A DNA stretch of 64,000 nt from Centroberyx gerrardi (lineage: Eukaryota; Chordata; Actinopteri; Beryciformes; Berycidae), in the NCBI RefSeq assembly GCF_048128805.1, contig NC_136006.1, positions 6,027,679 through 6,091,678 on the forward strand, given 5' to 3'. A program made the position numbers and the translations under genes. How positions within the stretch are numbered: the stretch's first letter is position 1; each line of letters starts with the position of its first letter. The notes under the pieces were generated by a model. That model saw only the letters and a list, made by a program, of their open reading frames with translations. It was not told where the DNA came from and ran no database searches. Positions 13,089 through 54,646 of the stretch are shown here, in pieces.

Positions 13089-14356
13089 CCTATATTATGC
13101 CTACAAGGTTACAGTATGGTGATGATTCATACACATCATGATTACTATGATTATTCCACATAAGCACTATTTTAGCCTATACTGCTCAGTATCATTATAC
13201 TCATCAGGATAAACAGAGCCGGTATTTAGACTGACACACTTTGTTAAAATCCAATTAGTGGTTAAAAGCCCTCCAAACTAATATTCCTGTAATAGTCCTT
13301 ACAGTGCTGAAAACTGAGTTTATAACAATCTTCTGGTATTTTTATCTCCTATGGAAGCACTATAATATTGCTATAATATACAGAAGGGGCTAATAGTTTT
13401 GCTGGATATTAGCAAAACTATATATTAGGAAATTAGCTCAGGCTCTATATACAATGTAATGTACATGTTTGTAATTGACCCTTACAAATGAATTAGACTA
13501 AACTAGGTAGTTTACAGTTCTGCTGATACATGATATCCTTCTACAAAATATGTTATAGGATTATACTATAGTTCTTTTTCATAAGGATTTTATGACAGGT
13601 GAATATTAGACATTTTACTGAAAATGATTAAATGCCACCCTAACAAGAAAATCACTATAACATCCTGTTATATTCCTATAGTGTCTGTGGTACTAAATAT
13701 TGAATTTATACTAAGTTTATGGTATTTATTTTCTATGGTATCACTATTATATTCCTATAGGGACTTATAGTGTGTCTGTTGCACTCAACAGTGAATTTAC
13801 TTTACTATGAACTTTATCATACTTTATAGCATTCTTTATCTCCTATGATATCACTATAATTTTCCTATAGTGTCGGTGGTAGGCTACTCAATAGTGAATT
13901 TATAGTGACTTTATCATACTTTATGGTATTTTTTATCTCCTATGGTATCACGATAAGGACTTTCACTGCGTCTGTACACAATACTGAGTTTATAACTGGC
14001 CTTACGGTACTTTATGCTAATTTTATCTCCTACGGTATCACTATAACATTCCTATAATATTGCTATATTGACTTGCAGTGTGTGTGTTGTACTCAGTAAT
14101 AAGTTCACAGAAACCTTTTCGTAGTTGATGGTGTTTTTATCCTCCTATAGTATCTCTATAGTATTCCTATAATATTCCTAAGGGACTTATAGTTTGGTTG
14201 TATCCTTCTGAGCATCTGTTCCGGGATCACACCTGTTTTTTCTAGCCTATTCGACTGAAATTCTACCGCTGACATATCTATTCATGTCGGTACCTTCTGG
14301 ATCCTGCCGTCCACGTCCAGGTAAATGACCCGGTAGGAGGACGACGCGGAGCCCAT
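3755..14356 (-). CDS. pde9a: pde9a, 5' part (exons 1-2): cGMP phosphodiesterase 9A
   Basis: High-affinity cGMP-specific 3',5'-cyclic phosphodiesterase (known family function: hydrolyses cGMP to GMP). Only the N-terminal 44 codons are in the window. Joining exon 1 and exon 2 in phase 0 gives [17 protein letters not shown], then RIQK, then [16 protein letters not shown] and CTALGLP. This matches the human PDE9A start (MGSGSSSYR..IYLDIDGRIQK..FSKYC..DI..LFC.A.GLPR). The catalytic HD domain is not here; the next exons must lie left of position 1 or be too diverged for me to see. Intron 1 is about 10.5 kb. The gene is co-oriented with slc37a1, as in human. Identification rests on my recollection of the family sequence. 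Confidence 0.9.
3826..4769. other. pde9a intron 1 sequence, no feature seen
   Basis: A short (CA)n at 3838-3867 and otherwise unremarkable sequence. The one reading frame at 4073-4288 has no recognisable similarity or splice context. Confidence 0.5.
4770..5300. repeat. dispersed repeat split by a nested element
   Basis: Outer parts (CAGTAATTTTAGTTCTACTT and GTAAAATTTCAGCTAAGTAA) match the uninterrupted copy at 52985-53272. A 401-bp insert sits between them. Confidence 0.65.
4843..5243. mobile_element. TTAA-target MITE nested in older repeat
   Basis: Terminal inverted repeats AGTCACACTGAAAT / AGTCACAATGAAG (12 of 13 matching), flanked on both sides by TTAA. TTAA duplication is typical of piggyBac and Kolobok elements (known). 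The empty site is preserved in the second copy of the host repeat near 53190. A related fragment begins near 25462. Confidence 0.75.
5858..5922. repeat. 12-bp minisatellite
   Basis: About five to six copies of GTTCAGG(A/G)G(T/G)C-type units (GTTCAGGGGGC, GTTCAGGAGTC). Confidence 0.75.
7993..8032. repeat. (GT)20 microsatellite
   Basis: Pure dinucleotide repeat in pde9a intron 1. Confidence 0.95.
8165..8355. repeat. dispersed repeat, copy A
   Basis: Inverted copy of 29415-29590: both contain CCTATATCCAGTTC, CCACTGTCTGTTCTAAAC, GGTAGCTCTTT, GGGAAAAATCCTCTGC and an AACAGAAGAAGAAGAACTG end. Confidence 0.75.
8356..10312. other. pde9a intron 1, microsatellites only
   Basis: CA-rich tracts at 9655-9720 and 9869-9913. 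No exon recognised; reading frames at 8698-9013 and 9331-10196 lack any gene signal. Confidence 0.5.
10313..10822. repeat. (GATA)n/(GACA)n Bkm-type array
   Basis: About 500 bp of GATA with interspersed GACA, GAAA and GAGA units. GATA/GACA (Bkm) arrays are known from vertebrate sex chromosomes but also occur elsewhere. The long open frames on the minus strand are products of the 4-bp repeat. Confidence 0.95.
10823..13250. other. pde9a intron 1, no exon seen
   Basis: A (GT)n at 11741-11775 and a (CA)32 at 13024-13087. Short frames at 11405-11593, 11696-11977 and 12176-12448 have no recognisable product. Confidence 0.5.
13024..13087. repeat. (CA)32 microsatellite
   Basis: Pure dinucleotide repeat. 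Confidence 0.95.
13290..14210. repeat. diverged 90-120 bp satellite next to pde9a exon 1
   Basis: At least six degenerate copies of a unit containing TATCTCCTATGGTATCACTA, TTCCTATAG..ACTTATAGTGTGT, and ACTCAATAGTGAATTTATA. Copy starts fall near 13348, 13655, 13732, 13849, 13938, 14030 and 14152, so spacing is irregular. Ends about 85 bp from the exon 1 donor. Confidence 0.75.
14294..14356 (-). CDS. pde9a: pde9a exon 1 (coding part)
   Basis: 21 codons from ATG (complement of 14354-14356) to the codon AAG, followed by donor GTACCG. The start context is strong (A at -3, G at +4: gagaccATGGG). The exon ends in phase 0. The reading frame stays open upstream, but family homology begins at this methionine. 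The 5' UTR continues to higher coordinates into a CT-rich stretch. Confidence 0.92.
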
Positions 14357-14694
14357 GGTCTCCTCTCCTTCTCCCCGGCGTCGGTGCGTCGCTGTGCGGC
14401 TTCTGCTCCGAGCTCCGTGCCGGCGGTCCGGTCCGGTCCCACCGCCGAGGAACAAACAAGAGACAGCGAGTCGGTGGAAGTCTGGAGTCAGCGGTCCGAC
14501 AACATCCCTCCGTCTGTCAAATACATACTCTCTCTCTCTCTCTCTCTCTCTTTCTTTCTCCAACTCTCTCTCTAGGTCTCTCTCTCTCTCTCTGTCACCA
14601 AGCTATCTCCCGCATCTCATAAAGGCTCTCCAATACGCGCGTCCCCGCCTCCCTCCCTTCTGCCCCCCCGCTCCTTAACCAACGCGCGTGCACG

Positions 14695-14734
14695 TACACG
14701 CACACACGCGAATGCACAGAGAGAGAAAGAGAGA

Positions 14735-14779
<45 letters not shown>

Positions 14780-15217
14780 AGGCACGGAGTGAGTGAGAGA
14801 GAAGACAAACACAAAGACAGACATGCGCAAATACACACGCGCAGGCGCATGTACACACACACACGTACAAAATCAGACACAAACTCATGCAGACACGCAC
14901 ACACAAGTAGGCAAACACGCACAAGCATGCACACACACACATACAAAGACACACACACAAAAGCACTCACACGCACACATATATATAGGCTATAGAGACA
15001 TAAAAAGACACACACACACACCAAGAAGTGCATACACACACATATACAGTATAGTCACATAAAAAACACACAAACACACAAACTAACCCACGCACAACCA
15101 TACACACACACACAATGACACAAACACATCCATACATTCACACAAACACACACACAAACACGCATGCTCATGCACACACAGAGACACGCATTCAGACATT
15201 CATACACACATACATGA

Positions 15218-15249
<32 letters not shown>

Positions 15250-15260
15250 CAAGACATGCA
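14695..15260. repeat. long imperfect CA-rich tract
   Basis: Roughly 560 bp of CACACA broken by ACGCA, ATACA, AAACA and GACA changes; all long frames here are repeat artefacts. Confidence 0.85.
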
Positions 15261-15607
15261 CACAGAAATCTAGGTGTGTAATGCTAACTAAAGACAATCA
15301 TATAAAGGCGTTTCCGTGACAGCTTCAATAACGGGAGTATTATTATAATTAGGTTACGATCAGATTATTATTATTATTATTGGTGTGTAAATGTAAACAC
15401 AGTCAGTGAGAAAACAACAAACTAACGCATTCACACCGCTCTGCCTCAGAAATTCACATCTGTGGAAAAACCCAAAGAGAAAGACTGAAGTGTGGAAAGA
15501 CAGAGAGAAAGAGAGAGAAAGAGAGAAAGAGCGGGGAAGCCTCAGATTTAATTCAGTCCCTCGTGGGCGAAGGCATTACAAGATGAGCCATCCATCAAGG
15601 CCTCAGG

Positions 15608-15646
15608 GTGGGGGGGGGGGGGGGGGGGGCGGCGAGGGGGGGGGTT
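15608..15646. repeat. poly-G / quadruplex-prone tract
   Basis: Two long runs of G (about 21 and 9) separated by CGGCGA. Expected to be prone to G-quadruplex formation and assembly error. Confidence 0.85.
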
Positions 15647-16340
15647 GTGTGATGTGACTGTGATGTTATTTTAGATGAGTCACCGCAACACCCAACCAGG
15701 CAAAGCTACATCTGCAATATGTCTGAATTAAATCCCACAGCCGTTACTAAGGCAGAGTCTTGGTTTTCTTGGTTTTGGTTTGATTCAATAGCTGAGGTTA
15801 TTGATTGGGATGGAGGCCTGTGATTTGTGTGTGTGTGTGTGTGTGTGTGTGGTGAGGAGGTGAGGGGAGGTTGGGTGTGGGGTGTGTGACCTCTTAATTC
15901 ATTACAGTTATTGAGAGAAAGTGGGTTAATCCGGTTCCACACAAAATTTAGGTGATTAGGCGTATTCGTCGGACGAGTCAAAAAAGGGGGAAATGTCATT
16001 TTGTGAGACTGCAGACAAACGGCTCGTTTCACACGACTTGGAGTCAGTGAAGAAGATAAATGAGAAGATGATGAGTCTTTTTGAAAACCGCTCTCTGCAG
16101 ATTGTAAATGTCTTTTTCGGATCTTATGTTCTGTGTGTTTGGAGGCGGAATAATCCCCAAGTAATTGAAAGTAATCGGATTATGTTTCCGAGTTGGATTA
16201 ATCCGCTGCCTTACTTCACGGATTTCCATGAAAGAAGGTGATTGTTAATCTGTAATGGATCTGTCGGCTGCGCTGTAATGTGGCAGGTAGGTTTTCACGC
16301 TTCGGCAGTCAGCATTTGAAAGTCCATTTCTATTCACATT

Positions 16341-16928
16341 AGAGCTGGACGATAATTCAATATTATCATTTATCGACTTTCAGTGGAATCATATGGGGAT
16401 GATATGGTGATTTTGGGATATCGTGACACAATTCTGCTGTCTGAACTGATGAGAACAAGCACATTTTGTTTAAAAACTCGGACAAAATGAGGTATGGCAG
16501 GAATATTATTTGAAAATCTCAGTTTTGTTTGACATGACACCTAACATTAACATTCGGTTCAATGGGATGAACATTAATTTGATTATTCAACATGTGATTT
16601 TGCATATGTGAGCCATATGATCAGAATCAGAATCACTTTATCGGCCAAGTAAATTTGCCCATACAAGGAATTTAGCTTAGTGGTTGCTTGTGTACTTTGT
16701 TAAAAGACAGAAAAGAATAAAAGACAATATCAACCAATAAAAACAGCAATATAAAAAAAAACCTCAAATAGAAACAGTAGAAGAAAAAGATGAGAATGAA
16801 ATACAGAATATAGGTATTGCACTGTAAGTATTTGAACTGTTTCGAATATTGCACTATGATGTATATATCGATATCGAAAAAATGCTTATGATTATCGTGA
16901 TTTTGATTTCAACCATATCGCCCAGCCT
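16341..16928. mobile_element. dispersed element with CTGGGCGATA-type ends, copy A, with nested insert
   Basis: Left end GAGCTGGACGATAATTCAA, right end ATATCGCCCAGCC. Inverted copy of 51659-51998. Copy A is about 240 bp longer because a second repeat is inserted at 16619-16857. Confidence 0.7.
16619..16857. mobile_element. nested LINE/SINE-type fragment
   Basis: Starts ATCAGAATCAGAATCACTTT ATCGGCCAAGTA...CATACAAGGAATTT, a common fish retroelement sequence. Both junctions read TATGAT, a probable 6-bp target duplication. The same position is uninterrupted in copy B (51659-51998). Confidence 0.6.
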
Positions 16929-18365
16929 TAATTCACATAAACAAAATACTTTGGTAAAATAGTAAAATAGTGAAAGAGGAAGGTGAATTTTGGATTCGAC
17001 CACCGACTGTGGAGTTTATATCATTCTACCTTGGTTCCAGTCAGGATCTTTATACTTTAAACCAACCCAAGTAACCTTCCCAAACCCTTCTCTGTGTGTG
17101 TGTGTGTGAGAGATAGTGTGTGTGTGTGTTTTCTAGTCTGCCCATGTCACTGAGTGGGTTTCTGTCTGTCAGGAGCTTACCATTTTGGATGACACCTGCC
17201 ATCTCCAGCTGAGACTTAAGGCCACTCCATGCTTTCAATTAGACCCATTTATCCGCCTGTAGTAACGTGCCGCACAAAGACAGAGCCATCAAAAACACGA
17301 CCCCGAAACAGTTAAGTGAAGAAAAAAAAAAAAGGTTTATTTTCTCCAGAATGCTTTGCAAACGAACCGAAGCTGCGTAGGCCGGTTCATTCGCGAAGGA
17401 GTCGGGGAAACAGTTGGGACGTGTTTTTATATACAAATCAACTGCCCAGCGAACAGACAAACAACACAGAAAAGGCACACATTGTTCAAGTACCAGGCCT
17501 ACCACTGACACACATGTTAAATATACAGATTCACGCTTCCACCACAATGTGCTTTTGCTCTACGGAAGGCATAATGTCATCTCAATGCTACCACCACGGA
17601 AGGGTACAATGTTGAAGATGCACAACGTTATCAGGCATTTTGGTATTTTGTGGATTTTACTCCCAGACGGTGTCGAGAAAATAAATTAACAGTAATCACC
17701 ATAAATATGAACAAATCTGGAAAACAACTCACTTAGCATGAGCTTTTACAGTGGAATACCCCTCAATTTAAGAATTGTTTTGATGTCCTCCTCTCTGCCA
17801 AAGCCAGTCTGAGTCTCAGTTCTGGACTTTTTTATGATTACCAATAAAGAGCGGACTGTCCTCGGTCATTGGAGTAACATATGCAAATTCTTAAACTTAG
17901 TGATATTCCCGTTTTGCCTCAGCCTCTACGACTATCTATATAAGACAACACCTGCAAATCAACATTGCACTGCATAAATATATCCATATAAGGACGTCAC
18001 CGTTTGTCAAGTTTAATCTAATTTGACAGAAACTTTACATTCATAAAATCCGAGATCCAACCCCCGCACAGGAAAACAAAACAAAAAAACGATCCACCAT
18101 TATTTAGAGGTTTCATATAAAAATACAACATCGGTACCTTCATTTAAGAACACACAGAGAAAATACACAGAGCAATCTCTATGAGAAAATACATCAGAAA
18201 CCACCACAAAACTGACAGGAATAATTTAAAAATAAAATAGTCTCTTATTTAAATTACAACATAATCCCCCACAGTCTCTTTGGTTCAGTAAGGCAAAGGT
18301 GACGGTAAAACAGCATTTTTCAAAAAGTCAGAAGAGCTGAGGCCGGTTATAGTGGTATTGTTATG

Positions 18366-18401
18366 GAGAGAGAGAGAGGGAGAGGGAGAGAGAGAGAGAG
18401 A

Positions 18402-18482
<81 letters not shown>
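18366..18482. repeat. (GA)n microsatellite
   Basis: About 117 bp of GA with few GGGA interruptions. Confidence 0.95.
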
Positions 18483-18699
18483 GTCACATGAGGGGAAGGA
18501 ATGGACCTTATTCCCACAGCAGCCGTTTTGAATTTACATCACACATTTATCATTTCACAGATTCCCCACTGAAAAACCGTATTAGAAACAAATGAATCTC
18601 AATAATCCAGAGGAATATACTGTAGGTACACATTTTAATGTGAATCCCTTATGTGAACATGTTTAGGTTCACATGTAATGTGCTGTGCATCACCCAGGT

Positions 18700-18835
18700 G
18701 GGTGCTACACATCGATGGTGGATGAGTTGAGTCGCCCCCGCCCCCCCCGATATGTGAAGTGCTTTGAGTACTTAGAAAAGCGCTATATAAATGTAATCAA
18801 TTATTATTATTATTATTATTATTATTAATATACTT
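18700..18835 (+). repeat. LINE/SINE-like 3' tail with (ATT)n
   Basis: GTGCTTTGAGTACTTAGAAAAGCGCTATATAAATGTAA then (ATT)n, the common fish tail. Confidence 0.55.
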
Positions 18836-19501
18836 GGCCCACTGCAGCTAGCTTAAACTTCAGCAGAAAGAACACACACCCAGCAAGGTGCAGACATGAG
18901 GCTTTTCTAACAATTACATTTCTAATTTAAGACGCACACTCTTCTGTTTTCTTTTAGTTTCGTAGTTAATTTATTCCACAGGGTCACCGAGACGAAGGCC
19001 CTGTAGCTGAAAACGTTTGATGGAATAAATAAAGCACGAAACTAAAAGAAAACAGTGTGCGACTTGAATTTTCTACCAGAATCTAGCCTAGGTAGCTAGC
19101 TAGTAGCTGACTAGCTAGTAAGCTAGCTGATAAATCCAAGAAGCCATTGTAGTTGTTGTTCCCAAGATTGCGAGCTAACTTGCTAACTGTTAGGTCCAGC
19201 TGAAGTAATGCTAGTTTTATTAGATAATCTTCCAGGTAAAGTTTCCCACCCTAAGCGTGACGCAAATTCAAAATGGCCACCACAGGAATAAGGTCAATAG
19301 CAGGAGAGATGTGGAAGAGAAAAATTGTGTTGATGTGTGCATGTTTGTGTGTGCATGTGTGTGTGTGAGAGAGAGAAAAGCCTGTAATCCTCCAGGTTGA
19401 ATTCTGCTTCCCTTCTGTTTGGATCATCAACCATCACTTCAGCTCAAGTCTCTTCCTCAGGGATGAAAGCAGTCTCGCTTACAGTGAATCGGCTGGCAGG
19501 A

Positions 19502-19537
<36 letters not shown>

Positions 19538-20158
19538 CTAATGCCTCGTATGTCCAGGATGGTTCTAGTTGTTGTTCAAGTCACAGTCCATTCCAGGCTT
19601 AGACAAGTGGTTTCAAAGCACAGTACAGTGTGCGTGTGTGTGTGTGTGTGTGTGTAGAGTCAATATACTCCTGCGTAGAGTTAGTGCAATCAAAGTGCTC
19701 AGTGCTCCTTCAACCTGTGAGACAGAGACAAACATTAACACTGTATTGATAAGTTGGGTGTCATTAAGCTGTACAGTCCTGTTCACAGCAAGAAGCTCCG
19801 CCGCACATCAAACAGCTGTCAGCCGGCTTCTTTCAGTTACTATCTCTTTCTTATTTTCACTGAAAACAGTGGAGGCAACTACACATTTTGTGTCACGGCT
19901 TGAGATTCTGACTTTCTACTAGGAAAAATGTGACGGAGCAGCTTGTCAGATTGGAATTTTAAGAAGGAAACTCGGCAAGATTTCATAAGAAAGAACCCAA
20001 ATTGGTGAATCGGCAAACAGATGCAACATTATGACTATTATGTGGAATTGTTTCAGAAGATGGTTGTGTGAGAAATGGGGTGTAAAGGAGAGATGAGCAG
20101 CACAATGGGCAATAGTAATGTATAGTGAGTAAAAAGTTGACCAATAGAAAAGCAGGAC

Positions 20159-46431
<26,273 letters not shown>

Positions 46432-46432
<1 letters not shown>

Positions 46433-46600
46433 TCGTATGGAAAGCGGTGGAAAAAGCCGATAAAAATAGTGTTTGTTTCTGCCGTCAAATGAGCGAGATA
46501 TCCTTCACTTCCTTGTTCTCTGAATGCTACATCTGTCACCGCAGACTGCTGCTGCTGCCGCTCGCTCGCTCCTCTTCGCTGCTCTGACGTCATCTGCCCA
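46432..46600 (-). other. slc37a1: slc37a1 probable non-coding first exon
   Basis: On the minus strand, ACGAG|GTAAGC at 46432/46431 is a textbook donor in GC-rich, CpG-containing sequence. It lies about 2.5 kb upstream of the acceptor of the ATG exon. The upstream limit (transcription start) is a guess; 46600 only marks the start of the long CT/CA repeat beyond. A CRE-like TGACGTCA lies at 46585-46592. Confidence 0.5.
46585..46592. promoter_or_regulatory. CRE/ATF palindrome
   Basis: TGACGTCA, the full consensus cAMP-response element, in GC-rich sequence close to the slc37a1 non-coding exon. Function is inferred from position. Confidence 0.5.
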
Positions 46601-46654
46601 ACAAGGAACCGGTGGCTCGTGGCTGTCCGGTTGTTTGATCTTTGGCCAACCTGC

Positions 46655-47014
<360 letters not shown>

Positions 47015-47034
47015 ACCCTAAACAATTTTTTACT

Positions 47035-47135
47035 GATAAAAAAAAGCACTTTGGAAACTCTATATAAACGCTACATAAATAAGGTTATTTTAAAATTATT
47101 ATTTAAGGATGATGATGATGATGATGATGAAGAAG
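47035..47135 (+). repeat. LINE/SINE-like tail and (GAT)n
   Basis: AAAGCACTTTGGAAACTCTATATAAACGCTACATAAATAAGG then (GAT)7 and (AGT)n. Confidence 0.5.
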
Positions 47136-47205
47136 TAGTAGTAGTAGCCTAGTAGTGTTGAACAGTAGTTGTTGTTAAGAGCAATAATTGATGATAACAT
47201 AATAA

Positions 47206-47227
47206 TTCGCTCTAGATCTAGAGCGAA
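47206..47227. repeat. perfect 22-bp palindrome
   Basis: Arm TTCGCTCTAGA followed immediately by its exact reverse complement, no spacer, within AT-rich sequence of the divergent promoter. Confidence 0.9.
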
Positions 47228-47239
47228 GAACTGCTAAAT

Positions 47240-47325
47240 CATTAATTATTAATATTATATATTAATAATAATATATATATATTATATTAATTTCGAAATT
47301 TGAATTATATATTTATATAATCTTC
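47240..47325. repeat. AT-rich stretch
   Basis: Almost only A and T, with many TATA/ATTAAT steps, beside the palindrome. No gene seen. Confidence 0.7.
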
Positions 47326-47544
47326 GCAGCCAGAGTTCCTGTTCCTGGTCAGCTGGCCAGCACTGAAAAATTACCATAAACGTAAGAAAATGATAGACCA
47401 GAAACAGAATACTTTACAAAAAAAAAACCTTTTCAGTTTTAATTTAGGATAAAAGGACTTTCAGATGCCATTTTCAACGTTATTTTCTTTCCTTTGTGTT
47501 GTTGTTTTTTTGTTGGGGGTCACGTGGGATCACGTTCACACACA

Positions 47545-47558
47545 GTTGTCATGGTAAC
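47545..47558 (+). promoter_or_regulatory. RFX X-box
   Basis: GTTGTCATGGTAAC, a near-perfect 14-bp X-box (consensus GTNRCC-N-RGYAAC type inverted half-sites), 123 bp upstream of the rsph1 ATG. RFX factors drive ciliary genes through this motif (known), which fits rsph1. Confidence 0.8.
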
Positions 47559-47680
47559 CGTAAACGTACTAGAGCGACAGCAGTTGGAGTTTCCTGAGCA
47601 TCTCTCCAGTCCTAACCAGTCAATTTCAAACTAACATTTTACATTAATTAAGCAAATTTATAACTTGTTAATATATTAAC

Positions 47681-53552
<5,872 letters not shown>

Positions 53553-53726
53553 CCTGAAGCTTTGTGATCCTAAGTTATAAATCTACAATCCTGCATGTTG
53601 TAACCTTTTTTAAGAAGTAAAATAAATGCATTACATCAATAAAGATACAGATATTCTTGAGAGTTTGTCTTTGATCATTTTATCGCTGATATTTGATGAC
53701 TGTGGCAACTGTAAGGAACTTTTAAC

Positions 53727-54282
53727 CAGAGGTGGGACTCAAGTCACATGACTTGGATTGGAGTCAGACTCGAGTCAGTTTTAATTAGGCCTACTTGAGA
53801 CTTGACTTGATGCATGAAGAGAAGACTTGGGACTTGACTTTGACTTGTACTCCGATGACTTGAAAAGGTTTCTAAAGTCTTGACTTGAGATCTTGTGTTT
53901 GTGTAAATGACTCAGATTGAAAGTGATGAGATTTGTTCCAGCAGATGACTGAATTTAAATTCTGTTTTCTGAATTTGTATGGAATGATTGAATTTATTGA
54001 AGTTGAAACTAATTATAGAAATCAAACTCATGATGCTCTTACCAAGTTTGTATCCTATTAAAACCATATTGCATTGAAAAGTCCTAGATATTTAGTTTTC
54101 TCTTGATTTGTTCTTACTTGACTTGCTGTTCTACATTTAGACTTGACATTAATGACATGGACTTGACTAGGATTTGACTTGGTAATCTATATTTAGACTT
54201 GGGATTTTACTTGAGACTTGGTTGTGCCCCAAGACTTGAGACTGGCTTGGGACTCAGCAAAGTTGACTTGGTCACACCTCTG
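53727..54282. mobile_element. hAT-like MITE, copy 2 with 8-bp TSD
   Basis: 556 bp, CAGAGGTG...CACCTCTG, flanked by CTTTTAAC (53719-53726) and CTTGTAAC (54283-54290), an 8-bp target duplication with one mismatch as expected for hAT. It lies between the rsph1 3' end and rrp1. Confidence 0.8.
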
Positions 54283-54517
54283 CTTGTAACTCAATAACTT
54301 TGCATTCCTCACTGTAATCAATAGTATTTTCCAAAAAGTGTCGTGTAAAAGTGACCGAGCAGCAGTCATACGCTGCCGCTGTGTGGTACTGTGCGGAAAC
54401 AGCATCTAACACACGTTGCGCGGCGTCATCATTCTGCGCCGTCGGGGGAAAACCACGCGCGTAGAGAGCAAGGAAAGCAAAGTAGGTTCAGAAGAGTTTC
54501 CACGTGAAGCTGTGGGA

Positions 54518-54528
54518 ACATGGCGGCG
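54518..54528 (+). promoter_or_regulatory. YY1-type site over the rrp1 start codon
   Basis: AACATGGCGGC at the initiation codon matches the YY1 motif (AANATGGCGGC) often found at the start of housekeeping genes. Inference from motif only. Confidence 0.45.
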
Positions 54529-54646
54529 ATACAGGAGCCGGAGGTCCAGTTCGCTCAGAGATTAGCTTCCAACGAGAAGCCGGTCCGGACCAAGGCGATA
54601 AAGAAGTTAAGAAAATACATCAGCGTCCGGTCACAGCATGTCAAAG
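54520..54646 (+). CDS. rrp1: rrp1 exon 1
   Basis: 127 nt: [42 protein letters not shown] plus one base. Human RRP1[29 protein letters not shown]. Strong start context (A -3, G +4). Donor GTGAGC. Confidence 0.95.

Larger units (their letters stand above)
14357..16340. promoter_or_regulatory. pde9a 5' flank: GC-rich start region, then CT and CA repeats
   Basis: GC- and CpG-rich for about 100 bp upstream of the ATG, then (CT)n at 14527-14596, then about 560 bp of CA-rich sequence (14695-15260), a purine block and a long G run at 15608-15646. No TATA box recognised. No other gene seen. Confidence 0.5.
16929..20158. other. slc37a1 3' flank / pde9a upstream intergenic
   Basis: Contains the slc37a1 3' UTR (right part; limit unknown), a (GA)n block at 18366-18482, a LINE/SINE tail at 18700-18835, and (GT)n at 19505-19538 and 19630-19656. 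Candidate minus-strand AATAAA signals lie near 19217 and 18969 and 17336; I cannot choose. Other reading frames show no product. Confidence 0.5.

Noticed and set aside
14617..15297. Cys-Val-rich frames of up to 140 codons
   Set aside because: Translation of the CA-rich tract.
17239..17689. Overlapping frames of 91-102 codons on both strands downstream of slc37a1
   Set aside because: No homology, no splice support, mutual overlap.
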